Assembly (NCBI RefSeq): GCF_040807025.1
Contig: NC_090946.1
Location: 5,746,001-5,810,000 of the forward strand
Direction of reading: 5' to 3'
Length of the DNA: 64,000 bases
Source: Struthio camelus
Taxonomy: Eukaryota; Chordata; Aves; Struthioniformes; Struthionidae
Shown: one piece after another, positions 1-11,257 of the stretch
Layout: each line of letters starts with the position of its first letter
Numbering within the stretch: position 1 is the first letter of the stretch
Position numbers and translations under genes: made by a program
Notes under the pieces: model-generated
What the model was told of the DNA's origin: nothing
What the model saw: the letters and a program-made list of their open reading frames with translations, nothing else
Databases searched by the model: none

Positions 1-1390
1 TGAGACACCCACGGAGTGCGCGGGGCTCGGACATCGATGCGGGGAGCGAGGACGTAGGCTCATCTGGCGCTTGTCGGCGTGGCCAGGGGCTGTCAGCCAG
101 AGCAGGCGTCTTGGCCACCTCTCTGGGGGAGTCCTGGGATGCCTCAGGGTGAAATGACGCTGGTGGCAGAGGCCGGACTCAGGCAGGCTCATCGCGCGGG
201 CCCTCCGCCTGCTCGCAGTGCCCTTCTGCTCCGCGCCAGCCCCTGGTTTTGGAGGGCCTGTGGGCTGCGTGCGAGTCTGCCACCTTGGCCCTGCTGCCGA
301 TCCCGGAGGTGTTTGCTCCCGTGTCCGCTGGGCACAGCCAGGCCCACCTCCTGCTGTCCCCACGTGTTGGGCGCTACCAGGCGGGAGCACAAAAGTGCTT
401 TGTCTCATTCATGGCTATCAATGCCTCCTATTCTTGCCTGCCAGCACTTTCGGGGCATCTCGTGACAGACGGAGATGGGGGAGATAAGGGACCCAGCTTT
501 AACCTCCAGCGGGGGAATGAACAGACGGGAACGGGCTGGGTGGACTGACCTGCCTCCTGCAGCACAAGGCGCGCTGGCTGTGGCCGCTGTGAGCTGCGCA
601 GAGACCCTTCGCTTTTGATGGGAGACAAGCACGGTCCTCCCTTGCCTCGATGGGAGAAATCATCCCCGTGTTAAGAACACGGTCAGGTTAAAATCCTCCT
701 CTAGAAACCCTTAGGGACGTTCAGGCAGGTCTGAAATCTGTTGCTGGCAGGAGAAACGCGGAGGGAAGTGTCTGCCCTCTCTGCAGGGGGCTTGGTCCCC
801 TCACCAGCTGCACCTTCAGGTTCACAAAGCGGGGCAATGGCTCCTGCTGCCTTTGCTCCCTGCTGCGGGGCTCTATTGAGAGCAGGCAGAGGGGTGATGA
901 GTGGTGGCCGTGGGGCCAGCTCACATGATGTTTGCAAGGAAATCTCACGGGCAGGCAGGATCCCAGAGCTGAATGCGCTTGGCACGGGATGCTGTGCCTT
1001 GCTTGACCTGGGCTGGGCTCTCCGGGCCGACAGGATCACGTGCTAGCGCGGACTTTGGCTTGCCACCCCCCCCACCCCAAGGGGCTGGTGGGGCCAGGCT
1101 GGGAGTCGTCTGGGCCGTAGACGCGGTTGGGCGCCTTCTGGACGGCTGGGGACAGGTCTGGCGGGCGCTTGTGTGCGGGCTGTCACCCTTGAAGGCTCTC
1201 CCTGCTGTCGGTGGCCTTCGTGGGTGGCTTCCTGCCAGCTCTGCGCTCCCCGGGGCGTAGGGCGGCAGAGCAGGCAGGTGCCACTGCGTGGGTCAGTCCT
1301 GTCCGAATGATTCGCGAGGTGCCAGCCGCATCCTGAGCGAGGCTGGCAAGAGCCAGGCCCCTTCCTCAGCCCTCCCTCCGTCCTCTGCAG
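1..1390. other. FNTB intron (partial), no coding exon seen
   Basis: The window opens inside an intron of FNTB. The preceding exon should encode the segment ending near residue 131 of the human protein, and no stretch here translates to it. Short open frames near 218-548 do not match any FNTB segment and lack suitable splice sites. Nothing else was recognised. Confidence 0.75.
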
Positions 1391-4273
1391 CGTCTGCCAG
1401 TTCCTGAGCCGCTGTCAGAGCCCCCAGGGTGGCTTTGGGGGAGGCCCTGGCCAGCACCCGCACCTCGCCCCCACCTACGCGGCTGTCAACGCGCTCTGTA
1501 TCATTGGCACGGAGGAGGCGTTCAACGTCATCGACAGGTAAAGCAGGGCTGGCCCGTGGGGGCGCTCCGAGGAGGGTCCCTGGGCAGCCCTGCTCCCCGT
1601 CGAGCTCCCTGGGGAGACGGCAAGCCAGCCTGCCTCACGTCGGGCAGAGATACGGCCAGACGCTGCCCCGGGGGCTCTCGGTGCCTTGAACATTTGGGGT
1701 CTTTGCCCCTCGCAATGGGCTGTTGCTTTGCTGGAGACATCGGTTGCACAGGTGGGGCTGGCAGGGAGCCTTCGGAGCCATGCAGACGGGTGCTTCTTGC
1801 TGGGGCAGAGCTTAAAGACGCTCCTTGGCCGCCGGAGGCAACGGCCTTCCCTCCGCTTGGGTGTTTTTGGGAGTGGGGCTGGGGTGATGCCCCGTGGAGG
1901 AGTGAGATGGAGAGCAAGAGGAGCCATAGTGGGTGCTGCGATGTCCGGGCCTGGGGAGGCTGGACCCTCACCGGCCCCTCATGCCCTGCTGGGTCTTGCA
2001 GGAAGAAGCTCCTGGAGTACCTGCACTCGCTGAAACAGCCCGATGGCTCCTTCCTCATGCACGTCGGGGGCGAGGTGGACGTCAGGTGGGTAGGCGCCGC
2101 GGAAGACGGGTTGCCCACCTTGGGCAGTACCAGCCTGGGAAACGCATCTCTTCCCCGCTGCAGTCGTCGGGGTGTCTACCCGGGCCGTGGACCCGCAGAG
2201 CTGCGTCCTCGCTGGGGCCCCTCGAGTCAGCTCCAGGGTTGAGACCGGTGGGGGCCAAGCTCAGCTCCTGGCAGGGGAAGGCGGCGCAGCCTCGCAGGCG
2301 GAGCGCCGCCTGGCTGCTCGGCGTTCGGGTGAAGCCGTTCGCACCGATGGCTCTGCCCTGGTTCGAACCCGCGTGGCTGGCTGGGTCTCGCCCCAGGAGA
2401 CGGGGTAGCGGTGGAGGTCGGCGCGCCCATGCGCCAGCAGCCCTGAGCGCCTTCTCCCGCAGGAGCGCGTACTGTGCCGCCTCCGTGGCATCGCTGACCA
2501 ACGTCCTCACGCCCACGCTCTTTGCTGGGACGGCCGAGTGGATAGCGAGGTGAGAACCAGGCAACGAGGCCCCCGCGGGCGATGGGGTGCGATGGGACGG
2601 TGGACGGCTGCTGGGATGCCGCTTGCCTTGGTGCTATCCTGGCCAGCCTCTCCCTGCACAGGTGCCAGAACTGGGAGGGCGGCATTGGCGGGGTGCCGGG
2701 CATGGAGGCCCACGGCGGGTACACCTTCTGCGGCGTGGCGGCATTGGTCATCCTCAAGAAGGAGCATCTGCTGAACCTCCGGAGCTTGCTGGTGAGTGGC
2801 TCCATGGACGTCCGCGGTTCCTCCGCAGGAGCCACAGCCCGCTTCAAGCGTCCCCTCTGCTCTCCCAGGGCTGCCGTGCGCTCCCGCCTTGGCCCTGAGC
2901 GCAGCGGGGGGCTGGATGTGGCCCGGCGACCTGCTGAGATAGGGATGGGGGTCTCAACTGGGCTGTGGTGGTGGGGTATGTCCTGTGCCAGGCTGGAGCT
3001 GCCTGGGGCCGTCATCGCACTGGCAACTGCTCCTGTCTGTCCCCTGCAGCACTGGGTGACCAGCCGGCAGATGCGTTTCGAGGGCGGTTTCCAGGGTCGC
3101 TGTAACAAGCTGGTGGACGGTTGTTACTCCTTCTGGCAGGCCGGCCTGCTGCCCCTGCTGCACCGCGCACTCCACGCCAGAGGTGAGTCGGCCACACGAG
3201 GTCATCGGCCTGGACGTTTCGGCTGAACCGGGAAGCAACGTCTCCAGGGGATGGGTTTGAGGAGGAGTTTTAGCAAGGAAACAAAGCCTAGAATAACGTT
3301 GCCCGCGGGGTGCCTGTGTGTTCCCCTTCTCTGGGGCCCTGAGCGGGTGCTGAATCACAAGAGGATTGAACAGGCTTCCCAAAATACTTTTGGGCAGAAA
3401 GAGGCTTGAATTTCTGCCTGGAAGAAAGGAGGTGGTGGTTTCCCTGGGGAGGTGAAAGGCTCTGGCAGGGCTTTTGCTGTGTTTCTGAGGTCTCCCAGAT
3501 GTTTTACTGCCCGTCTTCCCCCCTCCTCTAGGCGATGCTGCTCTCAGCATGACGCACTGGATGTTCGACCAGTCGGCGCTGCAGGAATACATCCTGCTGT
3601 GCTGTCAGTGTCCGGCCGGGGGGCTGCTCGACAAGCCGGGGAAGTGAGTACCCCGGCCGCGGGCGTGAGGCCTGCAAGGGGCAGGCTGCCTCGTGCTCCG
3701 AGCCCCAGCTCAGGGCCGCTGTCTCGCCCGCAGGTCCCGGGACTTCTACCACACCTGCTACTGCCTGAGCGGGCTGGCCATTGCCCAGCATTTCGGCAGC
3801 GGGGACCTCCACCACGAGGTGGTCCTGGGCATCCCCGAGAACCGCCTGGTAAGGGCCCCGCGCTCGGCCGTGGCCGGCCTCCTCCTCTCCCCTCTGCCGG
3901 CCGTCCCTTGGCGCCGGTCACCCGAATCCCAGCAGAGCTGCTGCGGTGGCCTGGCGTGCCGGCGCTCCTGCCTCTCCTCGGCAGCCCCGAGCTGCAGGGG
4001 GGGCGGCAGGCGGTTTTCCCGCTCCAGGCCATGATGGAGGCTGGATCCCTCCCGCCCCAGAGTCTGTTGGGGCCAGAGGAGCTGCCGTGGCTTGTCCTCC
4101 GTCAAGCTGGAGCTGCGCTGCTTGACGCGTCCTTCCCTTTTGCTCTCTTGCAGCGGGCCACGCACCCCGTGTACAACATCGCCCCGGAAAAGGTGATACA
4201 AGCAGTGATGCACTTCCTGCAGCAGCCTGTGCCCAGCCTGGAGCCGGAGGCACCAGCAGCCGCTGCAGACTAG
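1391..4273 (+). CDS. FNTB: Protein farnesyltransferase subunit beta, 3' eight coding exons
   Basis: This is the catalytic beta subunit that, with FNTA, transfers farnesyl from farnesyl diphosphate to the cysteine of CAAX proteins in the cytosol. Exons by splice sites: 1391-1537, 2002-2085, 2463-2549, 2662-2791, 3050-3182, 3532-3643, 3734-3848, 4154-4273 (stop TAG 4271-4273). They encode about 309 residues, matching roughly residues 132-437 of the 437-residue human protein. The alpha-alpha barrel repeats are clear (GGFGGGPGQ, PDGSFLMHVGGEVDVR, GGIGGVPGMEAHGGYTF). The zinc ligands are present: Asp and Cys in LVDGCYSFW and His in DFYHTCYCLSGL. The C-terminus is Ala-rich (EAPAAAAD). The 5' exons and start lie left of the window, so this entry is partial at its 5' end only because of the window edge. 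MAX follows tail-to-tail. Confidence 0.97.
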
Positions 4274-4530
4274 GGGCCCTCGCTCCCCGTGGACTCTGTG
4301 CGGAGCGGCCCTCCCCGAGGGCCAGCAGGGAGCTGCCGGGATGTTTCCAACGCGGACATACAGAGCGTGGTCCTCAGGATGCTAGCGATACCAAAAACAG
4401 CTTGCTCTGTGGCCGCAGGCTGCGCCTGGCCACCGGCTCCCAGGGCCGTCGCGCCGGCTACCCCACTAACCTCCCGGCAGGAGCCGAGCGGGCTGAGAGT
4501 AACGCGGCACGCGGCGGAGATGTTGGCATC

Positions 4531-4536
4531 AATAAA
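4531..4536 (+). terminator. FNTB polyadenylation signal
   Basis: AATAAA lies 258 bases after the FNTB stop codon, a normal 3' UTR distance. It marks the likely end of the FNTB transcript. Confidence 0.8.
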
Positions 4537-5830
4537 CCAGAACTGACACCTGCCCTTTCCTACGCCCCCTCCGGGTGGCCGGGGAGGGAAACGAACGCAG
4601 GCTGGGTGAGTAGGAGGACGGCACAGCAGCTAGGCAGCACGGCGACGGCGCCCGATTGCGGTGTCCGTGCTTGCGGCTGAACTGTGAAGCCGGTCCAGCC
4701 TCTGGGGGCCCAGGGCAGCAGGTGGCCTTGAGCTAACGCCTTGAGGCTGGGTTTCAAGACGCTTTCCGTGCAGTCTGGTGTCCTACTGCTGATCCTGATG
4801 GGTGCTCCCTTGGTGTCGCCCCCACCTCCAGCCCCCAAAACGTGCAGCTACGACAGGGAAGGATAAAATAAGTTTTTTGTTTTGGTTTGTTTTTTTTTTT
4901 TATTATTTATAGTCTTATAGTAAAGGGAAGCCTTAACTTGCAAGACAACTCTGGGCAGTATGTACAACATACCTTAGATCCATGGAATGAATGGCATCAA
5001 AACTGGGATAGGGCCACCTACGGGGCAGGGACGGGCTACTAGAGTTCAGAAAAAAATGCCACGAAGGTGGGAAAGAGATGGGAGGCGAGTAAGGAGGAAA
5101 GAAGGACCCAGGCAGATGGGCAGGATGCACGCACGCATTCAGACCTTCACCCTACTGTGTGCCCAGCTCCCTCGGCTTCGGGCCGTGGAGGGCACGGGCC
5201 CACCAGTGCTCTGGAGATGCTGGGCGCAGAGGCAGAGCTGGGGCCAGCTGAAATTGCATACTCAGAAAATAAATAGTGAGACCCCGCCGCTTGCTGGAGA
5301 GCTGACGCAGCTCCCCCTCTCCTCTGTCCCCGGGGGTGCCCGCGGTGCCTGGCGTTTAGGGGGCGGGGGCACAAGGGCTGCCCATCTTCTCCTGCACAGC
5401 CTCAAGTTCAGCTCAGGACTGCAGTGGTCCCCGGGTATAAATAGAAACACTCATACAAAATTGAAAGGGGTTGGGGGGGGGTTTGGAGAGGGGCTTGCTA
5501 GTTGTGGGAGGGAGGGCGATGGGGGCATCTCCTCGGAGCCAAGCAGCCCCCCAAACTCCCCCAAGTCTCTCGGGCAGGTGCGACATGCCCATCTGTGCCA
5601 CGAGGAGCTGCAAGGCCCTGCCTGGCCGGCTCCCCAAGGAGAAGCTGCCCGCCGGGGCCGTTCTGGTTAGCGTGGGGAAAGGGCCGGGGAAGGCTGGAAA
5701 GCTGCAGTCCGAGAGCCTCTACTACAGAAGGGAGAGAGTCCTTACAGAGCTGGCGGGCAGACGGCCAACAGCACCGGAGAGCGGGCGGCTGCGGCGGCCA
5801 GGGCCAGTCCAGCACGAGCGGGCAGGGGGC
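4537..5830 (-). other. MAX 3' UTR and FNTB/MAX convergent gap
   Basis: MAX is transcribed leftward and its stop is at 5831. Downstream of it there is no coding sequence. An A/T-rich block at 4870-4920 holds two minus-strand poly(A)-type hexamers: AATAAA read from 4899-4904 and ATAAAT read from 4905-4910. The MAX 3' UTR is therefore probably about 0.9 kb and ends about 370 bp from the FNTB poly(A) signal. A second AATAAA at 5267-5272 on the plus strand has no gene to serve. Confidence 0.6.
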
Positions 5831-8800
5831 CTAACTGGCCTCCATGCGCAGCTTCTTCCTGTTCTGCGGCTCATCGGGCTCTGAGTCGGAGCTGGAGTCG
5901 GAGCCGCCGTCGAAGGCGGAGATGGCGCTGCCCTTGGGGTTGGTGTAGAGGCTGTTGTCCGACGACGGGTAGTTGGCCTGCAGCTGAGCGCTCGACCGGG
6001 CTTTCTCCAGCGCACGCACTGCAAGGCAGGGGCGCAGCGTCACCTCGCACCGCCTGGCCCTGGGCATCCCCTCCCCTTTCTCCCCGGTGCCCGCCGAGGC
6101 ACGAGCAGAGCCCAGGGTGGGCAGCGGCAGGGCCCGGGGGACCCCGGGCGCACGGCCCCCGCTCACCTTGCTGCTCCAGAAGGGCGTTCTGCCGTTTGAG
6201 GTCGTCGATGTCCTGCTGGTGCGTGTGGTTTTTCCGGCGCATGTACTGGATGTACTCTGTGGCTTTGTCCAGGATTTGGGCTCGGGATGCCTGTTGCAAT
6301 AGTGGGAAAAGACACAGACAAAATAAAGACCTAGTCCACGCTGCTGTGGGGAACGCCAGCTGGGCAGGATGGTTTACACTGGGGTTTAATCTCTGTCCCC
6401 GTCCCGCCGGCAGCAGAGCAAAAGGAGAGACGTTCCCTTGCTCTGCTGCTCCAAGCTGTCGCTCTGCTGGGTGAACCAGAAGCAAGCTCCTGTCCCCACC
6501 ACAGACCAACTTGGTTGCTCCTAGCTGCTCTCTGGGGACCCCGGTGCCCGTCAGCCTGCAGCAGAGACCACGCTGGTGTCATGACGAGTGAAAGATTGTT
6601 TCTGGACTCTGTGGCCTGCTCGTGCGTCCTGGCGTGATGCTCACCTTCTGCTGGCCTCTACCTGGCTCGTGATTGTGGTACGCTCTTCCGAGACTTGTGC
6701 TTCCCAGCCGCCAGCTGGACCCGGCGTTACTCCTGCCTCTCTCCTGTTCCTCCTCTTTAAGCGAGCAGGGCTGAGCCGATCCTCTCCTAGCCCTTCGTCC
6801 CAGCACGGGACTGCTGCAGACGCCACTGATGTCGCCAGCTCTGCCAGTCCTCCGGCCAGACCATTGTGAGGCCTCACCACAGCTGAGACGCTCGGTTTAT
6901 CCGAGCGAACCCCTCCCTTCCTTGCCTGAATCCCGCACTTCCCGTGTGATTTTTAAACACTGGAAGTTGCCACACCGCTCCCTGCGACATGCAGACTGCT
7001 CGCTTGTTCCCCTGGGGAGGTTATTTCAGCTGCGCCTGCAACACTGATCTGCTTCCCATGCGCTCACGCTGTTTCTTTCTTCTCGGCCGCTCAACAGCAG
7101 AAAAGCTTCTGGGAGCCCAAACCTCAGGGGCGAGGCCGCACTGCCGCGCTCCAGGGCGATGGGGCGTTCCAGGTGGTGACCCTGCGCCCGCGCCAGCACA
7201 GCGTGCCCGCGTGACGCTGCGCGGGGCATCTCCGGCTCTCCGCTGAGCCACTGCCTGGGCGGGGGAGCGGGACAGACAGCGTGCCCGGCCCTCGTTTTGC
7301 AGCGGGACAGAGGAGACAGCCAGCAGCGTTCTCCGCACGGCAGGGCTACGGGTGCAGCCCTGCGGGAGCAGGGCTGGGTTTCACCCAGCAAGAAACCACA
7401 AGAAAATCCTCGCTTGCACAACCGCTGCACCCAGCCCTCAGAACCCGCGGAGCCTCGCGCTCCGTCTTCAGAGACGCACAGCGAGCGCCCATCAGGAACC
7501 AGGCCGCAGTTCTCCTGAGACGGGCGAGCTGGTTTTTGGCACCGAAAAGGGGATGCCTGCTGCCCCGCGCTCCAGCCTGGCACCCTCGCAGCTTGTGCCA
7601 ACAACTGGCATTGATCAGACCCCTCTGCAAGTCAAATCAGTTCATCACCCGGAAAAAAAAAAAAACAAAAAACAAAAAGGAAGTGCTGTTCTGCTGGCTT
7701 AGTGACTCGAATCGACTGAGCAGGGGCACGGGAGGCCTGAAGGACGAGGAAGCGCTGGCAGGTTGCCTTGGGTGCTTGAGAAGCCACAGCCTGGAGAGCT
7801 CGGAGCGAAGGCAGCCCCAGGGGCTGGAGAGAGCCAGCTCCAGCCAAAACGTACTTCACAACAGCATCCGACAGTGCCACAGGAAAATGAGAACTGTGGA
7901 AACCACCGTCACGTGTTGAGTGTGCCAACAGCTCTACCGCTGACCGCATAACCTAAAAGCAAAGCGCCCTAGCAGGCAGAGAGCCCCCAACGCCGCCTCG
8001 GGGTCAAGCCTGGCTGATCCAGTTATGCCAGGTGGATTTTTGTCCCTCCTCACCCTCCGAGAAAGCCAGGTGGCACCGCCCCTGCGTCGCACAGGCCAAG
8101 ACACGCGGCAGGCAGCACACGAAGCCTCTCTTCGCTACGGGGCCAGAGGACGTTCTGGATTTGAGCAACGCCGCGGGCACCCAGCGCTGTGCCGCGGCGT
8201 GCCGGAGGCTGGGTCCAAGCAGCTCGGGCCGGCAGCGAGCGGGCAGGGCCGGCGTTCGAGAACTGCCCGCAGGAATGTTGCTCAGCAGGCCCCTGCGGGG
8301 AAACGCTCCAGGCAAGAACTGCAGATCGGCCCCGCTGACGTGGCTTCTCCCTCGTCTCATCGGTGCTTTGGAAATCCCCTTCCCGCCTCCGTGCCAAGCG
8401 CCAGAGACGGGGCACGGCAGCTCCCTCTGCCCAGGGCCTGACAGGACCAAGCACCCGAGCTGGGACCACTGTCCACAGCCAGAGGAGCACGTGGTATCTC
8501 GAAGCTGGCAGTTAGCAACAGGTTGCCTGTCTCCCCAGGAACAGCGTGAGGCGCTGCTTGGCTCCAGCCCCAGGGCCGGGCAGCTCTGCGCAGGCCTACG
8601 GCGCCTGCGCGGGCTCAGGCTACGCTCGGCCCAACGTGGCACGTGGCTGGGTGGACCGGGCACCGCCGCGCTCAATAAACTCACCTTCTCTCCCTGGAGG
8701 GAGGGGACCGAGTCCCGCAGGCTGTGAAAGCTGTCTTTGATGTGGTCCCTGCGCTTGCGCTCCAGTGCGTTGTGATGAGCCCGTTTGTCAGCCTGCAACA

Positions 8801-10733
8801 GAAAGGAGACACCGAGCGTTAGGGGCCCGCGAGAGACACCGCTACGCAGTGGGGCACGGAGCTGCCGAAGGCGACGAGGGCGAGCGGCGGCACTGCCGGG
8901 GACCGGCGCTTGGAGAGCTATAATCCTTGCGGCAGGGTGTCCCTCCCAACACCGCACGCTGCTACATCCCGGCAGGGGCCGGGGCGAAGGGAGCTGGAGA
9001 ACCTCAGGACCGGCTGGCTCCTCTACGCCCAGCGATCACCCAGGGCATCACCCCTCGCCTGCCCGCGCATCCCCTGCGGCTGCGAGTCCCTCAAATTGGG
9101 CTCAACCTGCGCTAAACAACAGGGGCTGCCAAGCACGACTTGGGGGACGCAGCACCGAGGCCCCGCTATCGCCTGCACCCAAACGCAGGCAGTATCTGGC
9201 ATGTCCCGACCAGCAGCGCTGAGGGGTGCCCGCAGGACCCGGCGGCCACAGCACCACCGTCTCCCCGAGAGCGGCGCCAGGTCGCCCTCGCCCAGAGGCT
9301 GCAGAGCGCCGGGCCGCGCACCCGCCTCGGGAGCAGCCGCGCCGCAGGCCCGGAGTCGAAGGCGGGTGGCCCGGCCGTCCCTTTTGCTTGCGCCGCAGGC
9401 CGATGAGCACCGCAGCGCGTGCCAAGGCACCCCCCACCCCGCCACAAAGGAGAGAAGGGAAACCTCCACGCCCGGCCAGCCCTGCAAGCCGCCTCGGCCG
9501 CCGGCTCATCTCCCTGCCGGCCGCCCGAGGTGACGGGGCTGAGCACGAGACGCCCCCCCCGGAGATCCCCCATCGCTTTTGGCGTCAGCCCCGTCCCCGC
9601 GGGCACCGGCCTCGCTGCTCCCCGCATCCGTCGTCCCCGCAGCGCCCGGGGAGCGGGCCGCAAGGAGGACGCAGGCTTGGAGACGCGAAGCGGCCCGTCC
9701 GCGTCTCCTCGCCTTCACCCCGAGCTTCAACCTCAGCCCTGCCTTCCCCCTGCAAGGGGGAAGCAGCCAGAAGCTCCAAAAAGGCTGGCCGAGCCCCACA
9801 CGCGAAAAGCCTCCCTAGAGGGAGCCGGGAGCGCTTCGGCGAGAGGCCGCGGCGGGAAGAGAGAGGGGAGCCGTGGGCGAAGCGACCCGCTTCAGCTAAA
9901 AACGCTGCGTTGGGGGGCTGGCAGCTCGGGACGTCCGGCAGCTGGGGACGAGGCGAGGCGCCCGCCACCCTCGGGTGGCTGGACGGGGGGGGGGGGCGAG
10001 CGGCCGAGAGGCCTCGCGCCGGGAGCGAGCGAGCGGGCGATTCGAGGGCGGCGACGGGCCCTACTCTTCCTCACGCCGGGGTACGACGAGAAGGAACCGA
10101 CAACCCCTTCGCTTTCCGTTTCGGGTCCCGCGCGGCGGCGAAGCCTCCGGATAACTCTTCCTGCCGGCGAGCTCAAACGCGGGGAGCGGGAGGCCTCGAC
10201 ACCGCCGCCCCCCCCCCAGGGTCACGTACACCTACAACCCCCCCCCCCACCCCGCCCCAACCGCCAACGGCCAACGGCCCCGCGCGCCCCTGTCACGCGC
10301 CGCCCCCCCCCCACCACCACCGCGGTCACGTGCTCGCTTCTCTCTCTCTCTCTCTCTCCCCCCCCCCCACCGCCCCTGCTTCACGCACGCGCACTGAGCC
10401 CCCTCCCTCCCTCCTCCCCCGCCCTCCCCGCGGCAGCGCGCGCCCCCACGTGGGCTCGGCCCCTCCCCCTGCCCGGCGCCGGTACCGGTACCGGGGCGAC
10501 GGCGCGCGCGGGGAACGTACCGCGGACTGAAACCTCGGCTGCTCTTCCTGCGTGGGGAGGGGAGGGGAAGGGAGGGGGGGAGGAAGGGAGGCGAGAGAGA
10601 GAAAGACAAACACGCGTTACCGCCGGCGGCCACCGGCACCGGCGCGGCGCGGAGCCGGGAACGGGGTGAGGGCCGGGGCCGGGGCGGCGCCACTCACGTC
10701 GCTCTCCACCTCGATGTCATCGTTGTCGCTCAT
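5831..10733 (-). CDS. MAX: MAX, bHLH leucine-zipper partner of MYC
   Basis: MAX heterodimerises with MYC, MXD, MNT and MGA proteins and binds CACGTG E-boxes in the nucleus. Five coding exons on the minus strand: 10698-10733, 10521-10547, 8685-8792, 6167-6290, 5831-6018. They total 483 nt, giving exactly 160 residues as in human. Exon 1 encodes [12 protein letters not shown]. The 27-nt exon 2 encodes EEQPRFQSA, the known optional 9-residue insert, and skipping it keeps frame. The basic region ([13 protein letters not shown]) carries the His-Glu-Arg base-contact residues. Helix 1, loop and helix 2 follow, then the zipper ([19 protein letters not shown]). The acidic Ser-rich tail ends in the [10 protein letters not shown] nuclear-localisation segment. 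All splice sites are GT/AG. Confidence 0.98.
7649..7677. repeat. A-rich simple tract in MAX intron 3
   Basis: A stretch of A residues broken by single C residues. It could be the tail of an old retroposed sequence, but no body of such an element was recognised beside it. Confidence 0.5.
10521..10547 (-). other. MAX: MAX optional 27-nt exon
   Basis: A 9-codon microexon (EEQPRFQSA) flanked by an AG acceptor at 10548-10549 and a GT donor at 10519-10520. In other vertebrates its skipping gives the short p21 isoform and inclusion the p22 isoform. Both products remain in frame here. Confidence 0.9.
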
Positions 10734-10889
10734 CGTTGCCGGCCGGGGAGCCGCGGGCCGCGCCGCCACAACAACAGCCCGCACCGCGCAGCCGCCGCCA
10801 CGTGACCGCCCCGTTTCACTCTCCCCCCCCCCTCCCCGGCCCGCCTTCGCGGCTCCCCCCCTCCCTCTCCCGGGGCGCCGCGCCGCCTT

Positions 10890-10974
10890 CTGGGAGACGT
10901 AGTCCGCCGCGAGGACTACAGCTCCCGGCACACCCCGCGCCCCTCCCGCGCAGGGCACGCTGGGAGATGTAGGC
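10890..10974. promoter_or_regulatory. Three ZNF143/Staf-like motifs
   Basis: Three matches to the ACTACA-TCCCAG type of element occur within 85 bp: 10890-10904 (minus strand), 10913-10931 (plus strand, ACTACAGCTCCCGGCA) and 10955-10974 (minus strand, CTACATCTCCCAGCGTGC). They lie between the UNC93B1 poly(A) signal and the MAX start, upstream of MAX. Confidence 0.65.
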
Positions 10975-11005
10975 CGAGCGGGGCGGAAGCGCCGCCGCCG
11001 CCGGT

Positions 11006-11025
11006 TGCCCCCCCCCCCCCCCCCC
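11006..11025. repeat. Poly-C tract
   Basis: A nearly unbroken run of C between the ZNF143-like cluster and the UNC93B1 poly(A) signal. It would be G-rich in the direction of both MAX and UNC93B1 transcription. The exact length is uncertain because such tracts are error-prone. Confidence 0.7.
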
Positions 11026-11063
11026 AGCCCCGACGGCGAGCCACGACGGGATGGGGGCGAGCC

Positions 11064-11069
11064 TTTATT
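11064..11069 (-). terminator. UNC93B1 polyadenylation signal
   Basis: AATAAA on the minus strand, 189 bases after the UNC93B1 stop codon at 11258-11260. Confidence 0.8.
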
Positions 11070-11257
11070 GAGGCGCAGCGGGGCCGTTACAAAAGCAAGC
11101 GGGACGCAGAGCCTGCCTGGCGCCCCCCCCCCTCCGTGTGGGGCCGGGGCCCACCCGAGGTGGCGCGGGCCCGGTGTGGTCACCACCGCCATCGTCGCCT
11201 GGGCTGGTCGCGGCCCGCCGGACCCCGCAGCGAGGCCAAAGACGGACGAAGGCGCCC

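Larger units (their letters stand above)
9300..10980 (-). promoter_or_regulatory. MAX: MAX CpG-island promoter region with E-boxes
   Basis: A dense CpG-rich block covers MAX exons 1-2 and their 5' flank. Three perfect CACGTG E-boxes occur at 10327-10332, 10447-10452 and 10799-10804. The last lies about 66 bp upstream of the start codon and the other two are in the intron after exon 2. A TC/C-rich simple tract lies at 10338-10370. No TATA box was seen. Confidence 0.7.

Noticed and set aside
218-548. Possible upstream FNTB exon (a peptide with LLPIPEVFAP)
   Set aside because: The slight likeness to the FNTB segment LLDEPIPQI does not extend, and no matching donor or acceptor was found.
5267-5272. 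Plus-strand AATAAA between FNTB and MAX
   Set aside because: FNTB already has a well-placed signal at 4531, and no plus-strand gene ends here.
9226-10669. Long overlapping Pro/Arg-rich open frames in the MAX promoter region
   Set aside because: They are typical stop-poor frames of a CpG island, without conserved sequence, and they overlap genuine MAX exons on the other strand.
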